Below, one piece after another: positions 15,001-22,228 of a DNA stretch of 64,000 nucleotides (positions are counted from its first letter, which is position 1; the number at the start of each line of letters is the position of its first letter). The stretch spans positions 248,001 through 312,000 of the forward strand of contig VKHL01000009.1 of NCBI GenBank assembly GCA_015146655.1. The letters are read 5' to 3'. The notes beneath the pieces were generated by a model. The model saw only the letters and a list, made by a program, of their open reading frames with translations. It was not told the DNA's origin and made no database searches. Source of the stretch: Ochromonas danica. Its lineage: Eukaryota > Sar > Chrysophyceae > Chromulinales > Chromulinaceae. The position numbers were made by a program, and so were the translations under genes.

Positions 15001-15278
15001 AGAATGTTCGTCCAAATGACAAAGATAGTCGGAATGAAATTGCGAAGTATGAGGTGAAAGATGATGATGACTCTAGAAGTAGCTATTATGCCTATGATAG
15101 TGATGAAAGCCTCTTCAGCCGATCATCTGTGATAAGTAGTAGCAGCAGTAGTGATGATAAGAGTGGTGATGGTGATGAAAGCAGCCTCAACGATCTGCCC
15201 AGCATTCTACTCTCACCCTTTTTATCTCGTCGAAACTCTTCTGCGGGCTCCCATAGTTCTTTTTCTGACATTAACTAG
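3..15278 (+). CDS. Giant NHL-propeller / PSSQP-stalk / REJ-like / multi-pass membrane protein (5' partial)
   Basis: One uninterrupted frame of 5091 codons, open at the left edge, so the ATG at 3 is probably internal. Order of parts by residue: NHL-like beta-propeller module A (1-322, only its second half), module B (335-1028), module C (1053-1751), module D (1767-2446), separated by short Ser/Pro linkers; a Pro-Ser-Gln stalk (2448-2960); an REJ/PKD-like ectodomain (about 2965-3700, with a conserved FVNESLQLTADGYLLQC stretch near 3210); an EGF-like cysteine cluster (about 3755-3812); a Cys-rich membrane-proximal part resembling a GAIN/GPS region; then about seven membrane segments (near 4180, 4296, 4368, 4658, 4693, 4826 and 4870) and an acidic, Ser-rich cytoplasmic tail. 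NHL units show the pattern P-x-G-hydrophobic, then D-x-x-G-N-hydrophobic-Y. The plan recalls polycystin-1-like or adhesion-type receptors, but no PLAT or TRP channel domain is recognisable. Function unknown; a surface adhesion or sensing role is inferred. The paralogue at 44251-54348 supports the frame throughout. Confidence 0.9.
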   Translation: MDTNDAIYLSDQDRHQVLKLTKTVGDSQQASLSIVAGAGLSGYNGDNQLATLAALNTPKGICGDNVGNLYVAEQGGYRIRKLYPNQTITTIAGTGIGCTDPSPTTFTGPATSLHLCGIRAITIDRNGSSLYFVDRMYMIRMVDLFDGSTITIAGSSAAGLMVNVPPIEAVYGEINDVWMDNMNRLFVSDASNSVVHLIDFEANKSSIFVGVPGQSNYNGEGWPSTLAHLSNPGGLCGDSIGNIFVPNLVNGGGLMVVGHHTNRLYTFSGNHLAGLGGEFVSATSASTGYVYKCVADRNGGIYYTEGSTTIGNRVRYVNVVYPTSAPSSPPAPIFTRKVKTVGGFTRTFYNVNRGDGGPLSEAILYNPIGVYIDTSNNMYIAEFNYLRVVNGTTNIISTLAGGGSSSASGISGQNVIILSAYGVAGDENGNIFFSDRGRNQILAYRPSTQLVYAIAGEYGVSGYNGDSDLAIYAHLNTPCGLFYHPKKGYLYFVDRVNAVIRYIDVRNTSKIYTLNLVFPAQIAPASLSGPLDIWVDVSKDLLFVTDTAFPRILRVDLLTSNVTTFAGTGSNTVSALIEGVMANQTAITFAKAICGDAQGNIYFGQQSNSGYYGVDPNGKLFRAAGMRLNILLASNISAREVFIGSNSGGCKVDQIGNLIITDATSSNIRRGTIWKVNTPKSSRAVVELMQGFANGVRLPATSVFLNHVVCIWGDTMGDLFISEYEKSSIYKIRSLDQTVEVFAGTGRSLSGYNNRLATLTPIQLPYGIVGDTLGSVYFADYGGNLIRKVEGETNLLTTIAGTGSCDSNWNGYGVATAQTICSPSALAMDEVNNQLYISDGRYVIKKLDLTLNYLQTVVGTGINGFVDLVPPAEAHISIVYSMWLNNQGHLFLADNSNNVVRKVDFAVNFTSTVVGARNGGQSMINDYSYLVPAMNVKLVSVMGICGDESREDIYILDKSNSTLMLHSSYLQLVMGSGGVQQFDGEFVEAAGSFMGEGLACFVNKQGDIYISENLVSEGMSRIRVLSEFAPSSQPSSQPTSEPTAQPSERNLGASTFIDTFAGYKKKDGLGGGNALAATFLSINAICEDTLGNIYVADDVFVRKISVLNNTVVTYAGGGSDLNENIPATTASFNSLHGIVIGPMGFLYISESDSNRVRTIDPITSLVRTTIGSGTQGYDGDGGPAIQAKLNYPRGLFLDAIGRAVYIADSGNAAIRRYDFNMLTISTIAGGSNNTMLPMTNVLATMAYIGNVVSVWKASTGGIYFSEMSTCRIFVISSNTSMISTVAGSGSCSSNSLPDEGAATSISLSATYSLTGDTSGNIYFSPFDGSGVRKINTVSGMLERITASASSLLVGTNLPGRSVKLSGGFCFFNSNGSLRITENNVNHIWDWNPDSRIVKVISGFVPGVTLPATAANLGVIYSIAAGSNDELYVVQYQNQVVNQIQQANTYALKRQNAVSLPTISIIAGTGLSGYNGDNQAASLAALASPRSVVVDSLSNIYIVDFSNKRIRKIEFTTMNITTVMGTGVEAGACSTASAFYTGPATSLSLCNPSALAIDKSGNIYSSDSSLFVIRKLSLATGMVTTVAGNGTRGFRDSLTEGLTYAKFTLISTILSTHEGNLYAIDSSNNCVLYVNFEKGTVTTAAGQCTKTGALIDGVAATSSFLSRPYGGCLDDEGNLYIMALSGGINSVVRYHSQRIYHFIGNGSNSWVLSAEGVPALSSSIGTDYACTVVRGQLYFTDSVGSYSLVRRAYSVYPTSPPTSPPLPQVTKLVKTLAGFTKHHFMSRGDGGLLKEAFLTNAKGIHLDTLGDIYLTDDIYVRRVDHSSSIIYTLVGGGTNISSGVPMEDVLLRNPRGISGDTSGTIYFLDQSRCQVLSLRDGIVYVIAGSYMNCSDSGDGGPAVNALLNLPSSIFCAVSINALFVADKFNSKIRVIDLSNGVINSLSPIFAADDVQNLFRATDIWIDPSSNYGYIADTLNGLVRQVDLSSRKITTVAGNGTTNCVSSNGVKATSTCVYFPQAVCGDSSGNIYITQRDNNGVLRIDTDGYIWQVAGVMDVNNFLLASGVPATTVGVGTSLSCKVDYHSGSLYFTDNFNCINHTGFIWRIAQPLQANATIELVTGFVGNMALPATAVSFSYISSIWSDSQNNVYIADSKRLFLSKLSMSTQLVSVVAGVGLLVPRKDNIAATLASISPSAVVGDSQNNLYVAESTRHLVRKIVAQTGMISTVVGSGFCDVSNIGGGPATAVNICGPYALAMDQSNDALYITDSNFLIRRLSLTTGYFSTMAGIGTAGYLDGFPTSALLGDVRGLWVSSVANKLFLTDWTNKVIRAVNFNTNRLNTIAGGGSIFNVSELVPVQQYEFRSLQGICGDSMGNIYIPDENAFNQINSPGDYVMRLMSSWESSIGDEYVEADNSPMGTGLACHVNKQGDVLLSELTSFSRVRVLSSFNPSSAPSSMPTSKPSLQPTANPSSQPAAGPSSLPSSLPTQPSSQPSSQPSSQPSSQPSSQPSAQPSSQPSSPPTSQPSTSRPSSQPSLRPSTQPSSQPSSQPTSHPSSQPASRPSSEPTSQPSSQPSAQPSAQPSSQPSSPPTSQPSTQPSTQPSAQPSAQPASRPSSQPTSQPSTSRPSSQPSLRPSTQPSSKPSAQPASRPSSEPTSQPSSQPSAQPSAQPSSQPSSPPTSQPSTQPSTQPSAQPSAQPASRPSSQPTSQPSTSRPSSQPSLRPSTQPSSKPSAQPASRPSSEPTSQPSSQPSAQPSAQPSSQPSSPPTSQPSTQPSTQPSAQPSAQPASRPSSQPTSQPSTSRPSSQPSLRPSTQPSSKPSAQPASRPSSEPTSQPSSQPSAQPSAQPSSQPSSPPTSQPSTQPSSQPSFRPSTQPSSRPSSQPSSQSSSQPSSQPSSRPSSVPSSRPSSEPSSQPSIKPTSQPSSQPSSQPSTRSLFPISRPTSRPSSQPSVEPSAYPTVFFSLLWIRSAVFSLDGLEVYVTFSSSTDMINLSPGASFGCGKILVFAAVDEYACMWKNSSIVTIRDTTQSSLSIDTRIQLASASSGNVLKIACSTLSTPICPSTKIDSTSYAILSGPQYPVAPMIGSFIIPRISNCSSWQVDLSSPSVVTGNAGRQWSNATFYVQGLTYASNTTNIVNEMYKQFAFFSLMVIDNSLLKIGETYLVRVTLCNFLQRCGSKELRTTVSNTTASLPPVVALSGGTTSRSIFVNESLQLTADGYLLQCDDKRSTSGLRYIWRIKLSSSTTSSWLSLTSQSKDAKKFLLPSYSLLADSNYSLVLTVQDTATLLSSSVNVSIAVQSADLVAVISPASSQLQLRMGSGSLTLNASSSFDPNTVGKSVKTQLSYRWSCNSTSASGLPLSYCAVIVSSFSSSAVMITCGNESSVGTVSTIAVTVVDSAKPLRKTATQVHVEVIARSAPMLNVISAPSTLKYINVDRTITLNATVLSPLHQCNTSWSVDDSTLDMDDIISSLYTKTVPINFLTYVNLHLTANALVGGTTYTFSLSCRLISIRRRLSILDGSDNSSISVVVTTNSPPYNGRLYVAPQSGYALNTSFLISTDMWVDIDLPLSYAFSFLSSTSGGVNTYLPLNTRSEVSKITAILASANGVKSGTNVSVIAQDSYSASSSRLQSMVQIIPASSASLASLASSLLSQKDSLSTDELQNIISAVTSVVNVVDCSASPNCSSLHRASCVSTANTCGSCYGNYLSTGSDGDDNSACLSLVAISNQSSSHSSCISSSQCSSWQYCNASSRCSDSSKSCVSASCSSHGVCRYISSSTSLAVSSCSLISSTCEAVCSCVDGYGGSDCSMTKAELAAQQALRSSLLDGLSTVISSTDSDATSLSNAAASLSSIVRNQYDVSATSSTQVASIAQSIIDQASQVSSGASGGSVAVAISGVLKPIDSSINAIVSSGSNSSASALKNISSVIFSFQDLLIKEQQSYSVAYDTFRLTTVVYDNAVNGSIAVPMPLTQQEQIEKALTGSTTVPSLSVTSNGNATGGVYVSVVLIDQQTYVNNNKSQQLNSDVITIRTKNVDYVDITLTPTSTQDYHAIKYSVVCPPKIVVTKNFTCPDSGIVMYARCNGTAGTYNGTCPILVQTCASLGLMGKSSSTTSKEQCFAVNGTRSSSSGNSLTCRCVVVAGAIDSTVAAGLVLQYVGGDISRTFRASTAVFSSPAAFGKAYVVVSLYSALWGSAFLAMLFFGWKKSKQEKNKKKEYSSHRGKRDSNAISSTTKETEKEIRQKLSEYIKTVFPAIFDAKSVVEGWQSEMYRHHFYVNFFFKLSLSESPAINVAKMLTLQSFMLFLLALLYDLNYPGDDGTCPTHKTIDTCLSRKYFMDASRSYCEWAADANGTYGCSFADPSFSLTTAMYISMIIAVATCLASEPLEEMMGLLSAPSSLEEVESHKGGPSTRANDQVTAVIIKERAATKDQANEANKNLTSTNGNDGGLETRGAELVRPSLASSRRPSFHATCPVRHLPEDAVAAHDATYQVAKQFVREINPLLQRRESYRLELIHRASNTMGYQTANVNSTTRSFGSLFEEVILQRTLLQSAQLEAFDRAWCLNSNTRAFYEIRYHHWMRGPQIFYSENLVKEELNEVSEQAEEVLTILDSTSDVHKGFEILQLFVRDLLGRNTPAARIFAVKSELDFEPVETSSWTTKIVVTLVVIGVNIFFVYYTILKGYTKGIPWQQDYVKAWIAQVLLDIFLFETILCTWLHIVVPYLVSKEVNSVYILLQECIMRLNDNRYYEDPNICLNATNYFFVSHRVAESYPQLVESALVLSYANHLPGEVSKLWQQKIARFNRRASSNARNRTWLRYLAMFFKTGLISSMVYLGAYAPLPLQRLVIRVMEPLILSALTLGFYFFMNKPIYLAVLFGGLIILTSLLVWDYYYRTKKSSTGGRPGSAKSFRSIVPIVAINDEAEHEEVIKEDLQCPPPPAPFADEEESPMILHKASQAIHLIKKERVRIRCESEGSSSLDSFSEHSMIIPTLSRKQSPRVENVRPNDKDSRNEIAKYEVKDDDDSRSSYYAYDSDESLFSRSSVISSSSSSDDKSGDGDESSLNDLPSILLSPFLSRRNSSAGSHSSFSDIN
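7344..8882 (+). repeat. PSSQPS stalk-coding low-complexity region
   Basis: About 510 codons built from Pro-Ser-Ser-Gln and variants (PTSQ, PSAQ, PASR, PSTQ). It encodes a stalk between the propellers and the REJ-like part of the giant protein. Such stretches are common in heterokont extracellular proteins and are expected to be extended and O-glycosylated (family knowledge). The biased composition also leaves long open frames on both strands, which are not genes. Confidence 0.95.
7678..8598 (+). repeat. 267-bp tandem repeat inside the stalk (three full copies plus a partial)
   Basis: A unit of 267 bp (89 codons) starts at about 7678, 7945 and 8212, with a partial fourth copy from about 8479. 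The copies appear identical by eye; all three derived antisense frames translate to the same 87 residues. The period is a multiple of three, so copy number can change without breaking the frame. This points to recent unequal crossing-over or slippage. Confidence 0.9.
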
Positions 15279-15941
15279 TCTAGCGGGGTATTCACCCCAT
15301 TAGACTACCCCATAATTGTTTTCCATGGCGCCTTCTTTTCTCCGAAATAGTATTACAATGGTATACTATGGTGAGGAAGTTATTGCATATCTATGATTTA
15401 TATATTTATGCAGGCAGGTTGACATGGGGTTAGACATTAGATTAGTTTGTTTATAAGTGATTTGTGACAAATTAGTGAAAGTGAACAACAGCCTAATGCA
15501 ACAGTCTGATTTGGCCAAAGGACAATTGTCAGGTGTCGGCATTTCGCTTGGAATTAGTCCCTCTTTTCTTTTCTATTCTTGTTGATAGATACGCAATGCG
15601 TATTAGCAACAGAACTACTCTACTAGGCGTTTAATATAGTTTATGATACAGTTCTTTTAGTGACTTACCAGAGCTTTTCTTTTCCAAATTACTTTAGAAC
15701 ACTTGAACTTCTATCCAACTAGCCCACAGATTGAAATATACTGAGATACTAATAATAATGCATTGATAGAGATGTTAATCCCATCATAAACAAACTACCC
15801 ATCATACTCAGACCAATCGAATCCCATCATAAACAGATCCAGATCTCCAGATGGCTGTAAAGTTAAACCCAGACTGTGTGGTCTGGGGGTGTGAAGTTAA
15901 CCCTGGGGTGGTCTCTTCTCCTCCAACAAAATCAATCAGCC
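15279..15941. other. Intergenic stretch, no gene seen
   Basis: About 660 bases between the giant gene and UTP15. It holds AT-rich sequence and a short direct repeat (AATCCCATCATAAAC-like words near 15776 and 15826). It probably contains the 3' end of the giant gene's transcript and the UTP15 promoter; no clear motif was found. Confidence 0.5.
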
Positions 15942-17552
15942 ATGAGTTCGATGACTTCTGCCATGGAGCTCAACACTTCCTCTTTCCCCAAGCTCAAGCT
16001 AAAAGAGTTTGCTAAGAGTCAAGAAGGTGAAACAAGTGAAACCAAATATTGGAAAGCCTTTAGTATTATTCGTGAACATCAATTCCAATCTTCTCCTAAT
16101 TGCATTCATTTCAACCCGGAGGACCCTCAGTCTTATCTAGTGACAGCTTCCGTCAAAGTGAGTCTCTTTGATGGTGCAACAGATAAGATACAACGATCCT
16201 ATTCGCGCTTTACAGATGATGCCTATAGTGGGAAATTCCGTCGAGATGGACGTCTCATTGTGGCGGGGGAGAAGACAGGCATTGTCAAAGTCTTCGAGAC
16301 ACAATCGAAGTCTCTTTTACGTCAATTGAAAAGACATAATGCTGCTACAAGATCTGTATGTTGGTCTACAGATGGATTAAACATTCTGTCAGCATCAGAT
16401 GATAAACATGTTCTGCGGTGGGATTTGGCCACAGGCGAAGCGATTTGGTCAGCAGCCAAGGAACACACAGACTATGTCCGAGGAATATGCAACCATCCTG
16501 ACTCCTTAGATATCTTAGCTACTAGTAGTTATGATCACACTGCTAAGTTATGGGATTCAAGACAGAAAAGTTCAATTTTCACTTTTGATCATAGCAATCC
16601 CGTGGAATGCTGTATGTTTGCTCCTTCAGGTGGTATTGTATTGACCGCCTCTGGTAATGAGGTGAAATTGTGGGATGTTATTAGTGGTGGCCGCTTGTTG
16701 CATACTTTCAATAACCATCAGAAGAATGTCAGTGGACTGTGTATGGATGGCGGCTCTTCGCGTCTTCTGTCTTGTGGGTTGGATGGCCATGTCAAGGTTT
16801 ACAGCTTGGCAACATTGCAAGTCATTCATGGCATGAAGTTTCCTTCGCCTATTTTAAGTGTGGCTATGCCTTCCAATAACAAGAAGCTGGTGTTGGGATT
16901 TGTCAATGGCGTCTTGTCTGTCCGCAATCACAAGAAAGAACTCCCTGTTGCATCTGAAGACGATGCTGTCACTGCTGATCAACCTTTCTATGACGCTTCG
17001 ATCTTCTCTATTCGCAAGACTCGAAACTATAAAGGCTCTGGAGCAGTGCATGACTACAAGGACCAGGTGGTCATCGAGACAGATCGCCCCGCCAAGTTGC
17101 AGCCTTATGAGACCCACCTTAAGAAGTTTAACTATCAAAAGGCATTAGATGCTGCATTGAAGGCTAAGAATCCTGTCATTGTTATTGCTGTATTAGAAGA
17201 GTTGAGTCGTCGTGACGGACTGACCATCGCGTTGACTGGTCGAGACGAGACGACCTTGGAGCCTCTGCTCTCCTTCCTTGCTCGCTATGTGTCTCATCCT
17301 CGTTATACATCTTTAGTCGTGCAAGTGACTCATCGTGTGCTAGATCTCTATGCTACTGCTATTGGCCAGTCTGACATGATTGATGACTTGTTCGAGAAAT
17401 TGCAGAAGAATATTCAAGCAGAAGTGACCTTTCAGAGAGAGACCACACGTGTGATGGGCACTCTTGATGCTATTATCAATGTTGCAACTCTACCAAAAAA
17501 GAGAAAGTTAGATACGTTGACTTCAGAGGAGTTAGTACCTCAGAATGCCTAA
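15942..17552 (+). CDS. UTP15: U3 snoRNP WD40 protein UTP15
   Basis: Predicted 536 residues. The N-terminal two-thirds is a WD40 propeller, with repeats ending in forms such as VLRWDLATG, AKLWDSRQ and VKLWDVISGG. It is followed by a C-terminal helical domain (about 385-520, starting YETHLKKFNYQKALDAAL) that is diagnostic of UTP15. In the family this is a nucleolar subunit of the t-UTP/UTP-A part of the small-subunit processome, needed for pre-18S rRNA processing and rDNA transcription. The frame stays open to an ATG at 15876, but the MSSMTSAMELN start at 15942 is preferred because the 22 extra residues look like untranslated leader; 15963 is another option. No intron. The C-terminus has a basic PKKRKLD stretch that could act as a nuclear localisation signal. 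Confidence 0.9.
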   Translation: MSSMTSAMELNTSSFPKLKLKEFAKSQEGETSETKYWKAFSIIREHQFQSSPNCIHFNPEDPQSYLVTASVKVSLFDGATDKIQRSYSRFTDDAYSGKFRRDGRLIVAGEKTGIVKVFETQSKSLLRQLKRHNAATRSVCWSTDGLNILSASDDKHVLRWDLATGEAIWSAAKEHTDYVRGICNHPDSLDILATSSYDHTAKLWDSRQKSSIFTFDHSNPVECCMFAPSGGIVLTASGNEVKLWDVISGGRLLHTFNNHQKNVSGLCMDGGSSRLLSCGLDGHVKVYSLATLQVIHGMKFPSPILSVAMPSNNKKLVLGFVNGVLSVRNHKKELPVASEDDAVTADQPFYDASIFSIRKTRNYKGSGAVHDYKDQVVIETDRPAKLQPYETHLKKFNYQKALDAALKAKNPVIVIAVLEELSRRDGLTIALTGRDETTLEPLLSFLARYVSHPRYTSLVVQVTHRVLDLYATAIGQSDMIDDLFEKLQKNIQAEVTFQRETTRVMGTLDAIINVATLPKKRKLDTLTSEELVPQNA

Positions 17553-17674
17553 GTAAGATTAGTTAAACAGAAATAACTGGAATTGAATGGAATGAGATGT
17601 GATTCCATGGAATAAGTTCGTGGATTCCATCATTCCAAACGAAACAACAAATTGATTGTCTCTTGACATGAACT

Positions 17675-20600
17675 ATGAACTTGATCCCAGCCTTCCAGCC
17701 TCCTTCTAGCAGGTTGGGATCGCGTCATACTTCAGAGCACAATCGCTTGGCGGCATTGTTGGCCTGTTCTCATACCCCTCACACCTCCATACCCAACTTT
17801 GGACGTTGTCTGCCAAGTGCTGGGAATGACGATGTCCCACCTGCTATACCATCGATTGATTCTCTGCCATCTCGTTCACTGAAAAGAGTTCACCTACACA
17901 CTATTGACTTTCTTGATGAAGGAGAGGACGATAGCAATAACAATACTGGAGGGAATGACCTGCAGACAACAAAACAAATACGAATTAGTCAACCTTCTTC
18001 ATCTGGCCAGAATAAGAAACCTGGTATTGAGCTGTTTGACGGAGCTCTATCTTGGCCTGGCCTTGTGCCCAAGACAGTCAACACAAGCACTGGCCCTTCC
18101 CTCACCAACACCTCACTCACTGCCTCACTGGGGGCTGCTAGTGCTGGTCAATCTAACAGCAGCAATGCTCTCCCTGCCCCTATTCTTGCTCCAGTTACTT
18201 CAATATCAAAGGCAAAATCTGCACCACCCAGCCTGGGAGAACTTCTTCGACAAGCCGACCAACAAACTGTGATGGATCGTCATGCCACCAAACCAAGAAA
18301 GAACAAGGAGACTCCAGCAAACACTTCCACCTCGAATCACGTTCCTTCTTCCTCCGGTAGCAGTCGTGCTAATAATGAGAAGAAATCAAGCTCTTCCTCT
18401 TCTGCCATGTCATTGTCCAGCAATGAGATGGCATTCTCTGGTGATGATTTCCTTGGGATCGATCGAATTTGTCGTAATGCAGGAGGTACTAACGCTGGAT
18501 TGGAAGCATTCCGTAAGAACATTAACAAGCTACCAGAGACGTCACGGGTAGGAATAGGCTTGGTCTTTCGTGATCTCAGCACGAATCACTCCTCGATGAG
18601 TGTTCGCTATTGTACCCCTTCTGCCAGGTGCTCTATATGGCATTGTGCTTGTGATAAGATCATTCGCGCGGCTTATCTCTCCTCTGCCGAGCATTTGCTT
18701 GGTGCTGTCGTGGTGACTACTGAGAAAGATGACCAGGCCGTGACCTACTTCCTTCCTTTAACACATTGTGTCGAGCCTGTGGATGAGAATTCTCAATCAT
18801 TCTTATCAGACACTACAACTACTGCTACTCCTTTTCCTTTGAAATGTGGAACTACCTTAAGACAACGTTGGAATGTGTTTCAATGGCTATTAACACTCCC
18901 GTCACTTAGAAAAGTTGTTTACAATGTCCAGATTGCTACCATGCCTCTTCACAAATGTTTGCGAAGATTATCCTGTCATTCCACCTTACCAAACTTATTT
19001 GATCCTCGCTTAGCTGTTTATCTTCTAAATCCTGATGTGGCTGAAGAAGATTTAGAAGTCTATTCACTGTTGAGAAATGGGGAACAGCCAGTGGGAGGAG
19101 ATGTGCGAGGACTGGGTCGATTCAGTCGAGTTGTTGATCGACTGTCCAGCGAGTTGCTAGGATTGATGTTGTTACATGATCAATTGCTTCATCAAATGGA
19201 GGAAGGTGGTCTGATGGCTCTCTTCAGAGACATTGAGATGCCATTGGCTTTCATTCTGTCTACCATGGAGCAATGTGGAGTTGTGGTCGATGCTGAGAGT
19301 CTCTCACGAGAGGGAGAAAGGCTGAAGAAAGACGTGGACAAGATCGAAAAGCGCATCGTTGAGATATCAGGCAGACAGTTCAATGTTGCCTCTCCAGAAC
19401 AACTCGCTAAAGTTCTATTTGAAGAATTGCGAATACAAAAGCCTACTGACGACAATCCTGCCTCTGCTAGAATATCTAATAATGGTGTTAGTGGTACTAT
19501 CACTGTGGGTACGGCGAAGAAGAAGTTTCCTTCAACGTCTGAAGAAGAGTTACAAAAGTTGCGTCATCTTCATCCCATCATTGATATGGTGTTGCAGTAT
19601 CGTGGCTTGGCGAAGCTGTTGACTACTTATATCGAGGGACTACGACCTCTTCTAGTGCATAACAAAGCGCGTAGTGATAGTGCGGAAGTGGCTATACATG
19701 CTAATTGGAATCAAACGTCTGTCCGTACAGGTCGATTGAGCTGTAGCAAACCCAATTTACAGAATATTCCCAATGCTCAGACGATTGCTGACGAAGACTA
19801 CAACATGCGTACTCTCTTTATTGCACACACAGGTCGTACCTTTGTAGGTGCAGACTATTCTCAAATTGAGATGCGTGTGCTTGCTCATCTCTGTCAGGAT
19901 GCCAATCTGTGTGGTCTATTTCGTAGAGAAGGAGATATCTACAGTCTGCTAGCAGGTCGAATCTTCTCCAAAGCATCTGATGCTGTCACAACAGATGAAC
20001 GAAACAAAGCCAAAGTGATTTGTCTAGGTATTGAAATCTTCCCATTGCATTCTCAGTGTCCTTGTTAATGGATTGATTACCATGGTATGTACCAGGTGTG
20101 CTCTATGGAATGGGTGCTGCTTCGACTGCAGCCAAGTTGAACTTGGAGACCGCAGCAGCCGCTAAGATCGTGCAGTCTTTCTTTAGTAACTTCTCTCAAG
20201 TTAAGCTGTGGATCCAAAGGATCAAAAGGTATTGTCACTTGTATTTTGCTGCTGGTTAGACTTTCTTTGTTTATCGATTGACTTCCTACAGCCAAGCCAA
20301 ACAGTTTAAACTGGTTCGTACTCTGTTGGGACGTCTTCGCCATCTGCCCGACATAGTCAGCGACGATAGTAGTGCTGTTGCAACAGCTGAGCGACAAGCA
20401 GTCAATACTGTGATTCAGGGCACAGCCAGTGATCTGATCAAGTTGGCCATGGTGTTGAGCTTTCAACAGCTTGCGACTGCTGAAGAGGTTCGTCTGGTAA
20501 TGCAGATTCACGACGAGTTGATCTTTGAAGTACCCAATGATCCTCAGTTTCTCTCGTCCTTCACTGAGAATCTGAGGCGAATCATGGAGAAGGAAGTGGT

Positions 20601-20688
20601 GGAGTCCATGCATTTGCAGGTGCCACTGATCGCTAATATCAGCGTGGGTGAGAAATGGGGAGAGATGCAGCCGTGGGTGTCCACTTGA
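17675..20688 (+). CDS. Family A DNA polymerase, PolQ/PolN-like (no helicase domain)
   Basis: Three exons: 17675-20027, 20096-20228 and 20292-20688, with introns of 68 and 63 nt, giving 960 residues. The N-terminal ~300 residues are low complexity (Ser/Asn-rich). Residues ~310-480 may be a degenerate exonuclease-like domain, and the polymerase domain covers ~500-960. Landmarks are TGRLSCSKPNLQNIP, motif A GADYSQIEMR (Asp ~727), the O-helix running across intron 1 (Arg776, Lys780, then YGMG), TLLGRLRHLP and motif C HDE (902-904). The YGMG and AERQAVNTVIQGTASD segments fit the PolQ/PolN branch, which acts in end joining and lesion bypass (family knowledge). The O-helix position that is Phe in Pol I and Tyr in PolQ is Leu784 here. 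There is no helicase domain in this gene or just upstream, so it resembles PolN more in layout. It starts 122 nt after UTP15. Confidence 0.88.
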
Positions 20689-20962
20689 AGCAATGGACTA
20701 AGCCTTTAGTACGGCGAGGCATATCTTATCGTATAGTGCCCATACGATGATAAATCTGTGTAGCGTACCTACTTGTATGTAATCGTTGAATGTAATCGAT
20801 GTGTGGGGCTGGGCATGACTGAGGATGACTTTGTGATGGAGAAGATGGAGCTTATAAGTCAAGAAATATGACTTAGCTCGCTTCTTCCACGCGTCAGTTT
20901 TCCGGTTTTCATCACGTCTGGCCGAGACAAAGATAAGATCACAATCCATCACTAAGAGAAAG

Positions 20963-21963
20963 ATGTCTTCTGAGAAAAGAGTATTGGTATTGTTTGACGT
21001 AGATGGCACTTTAACTGCTCCCAGAGCAGAAGCTACGTCAGAAATGAAGACATTTCTTCAGAAATTGCGATCCAAAGTCAATGTGGGCATTGTGGGAGGA
21101 TCAGACTTGAGCAAACAACAAGAGCAAATGGGGGCGAATGTTACCAATGAAGTGGATTATAGCTTTTCAGAGAATGGTCTTGTAGCGTATAAGAATGGTG
21201 AACTCATTGGCAAAGAGGTAGGTTGACAATAAATGATCTAATCTGCTGCCAGACATATCAACATCATCCCTTACCACCACCTACTGTATCTGTCTCTGTC
21301 ATTCGGTCTTCTCTAATGGTATATATAGGCTATTCATAATCATCTCGGAGAGAAGAACATCAAAGAGTTCGTGAACTATTGTCTGCACTATATCGCAGAT
21401 CTCGACCTGCCTGTCAAAAGGTTAACAGACCATCCTCTGTCCTTGCCTCATCCTGCCTCTCCTTGTTGACATATTTCCGCTGTTTTATGATAGAGGTACC
21501 TTCATAGAGTTTCGTTCAGGCATGTTGAATGTCTCTCCTATTGGTAGAAATTGTTCTCGTGAAGAACGCAATGCCTACGAAGTCTTCGACCTCGTGAGAT
21601 CTTTTCCTTCTCTCATTATCATCCCTCTCCTTCATCTTCTTGACTCCACCTCTCGATTGCTACTAGGCTAACAATGTTCGTAGTCAGATGGTGGCAGACT
21701 TGCAAAACCGCTTTGCTCACTTGAATCTCAAGTATTCTATTGGCGGACAGATTTCCTTTGACGTCTTTCCTGATGGCTGGGATAAAACATATTGTCTGCG
21801 TCATATCGGAGAAGAGGAATACGATGAGATTCATTTCTTTGGCGATAAAACCTTCCCTGGTGGAAATGATTACGAGATCTTTTGCCATCCTCGTGTCATT
21901 GGTCACACTACAACTGGACCAGATGATACAGTGGAGCAGTGCACTAAGCTCTTTGGACTGTAA
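20963..21963 (+). CDS. PMM: Phosphomannomutase
   Basis: Four exons: 20963-21217, 21329-21420, 21494-21593 and 21667-21963, all with GT-AG borders and matching phases, giving 247 residues (the eukaryotic family is about 246-250). It is a HAD-superfamily enzyme that converts mannose-6-phosphate to mannose-1-phosphate for GDP-mannose and glycan synthesis in the cytosol. The sequence shows [11 protein letters not shown] (nucleophile Asp12, acid/base Asp14), RGTFIEFR across intron 2, [25 protein letters not shown] and [13 protein letters not shown], all signature stretches of PMM. Exon 4 is taken to start at GCTAACAATG, which restores the family spacing after VFDL. Confidence 0.95.
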
Positions 21964-22228
21964 ATTAGTTTTATTACGTGCTGCCTGCCATCTAATTGAT
22001 AGTAATAAGGCCTAAACTTAGTTAGTTGATCGACCTACCAGCTAATGGTCTTTGTCATCATCATCACCCTGGAAGTCATCTTTTTGTTTATTGCCCTGCT
22101 AAACGAATGATTCTTACTTGTCACTTCAGTGGGATCCTCATCATCTACTCCAATCTAATTGGTGAAAACAAATAGATGAAAAAGAGAACAGACTGGTTTA
22201 TATTACACATGACGAGCTTGGATCCATC

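Noticed and set aside
17570-17640. ATTCCATGGAAT-type inverted words between UTP15 and the polymerase gene as a terminator
   Set aside because: Short and imperfect; a hairpin terminator is not expected in a eukaryotic nuclear gene.
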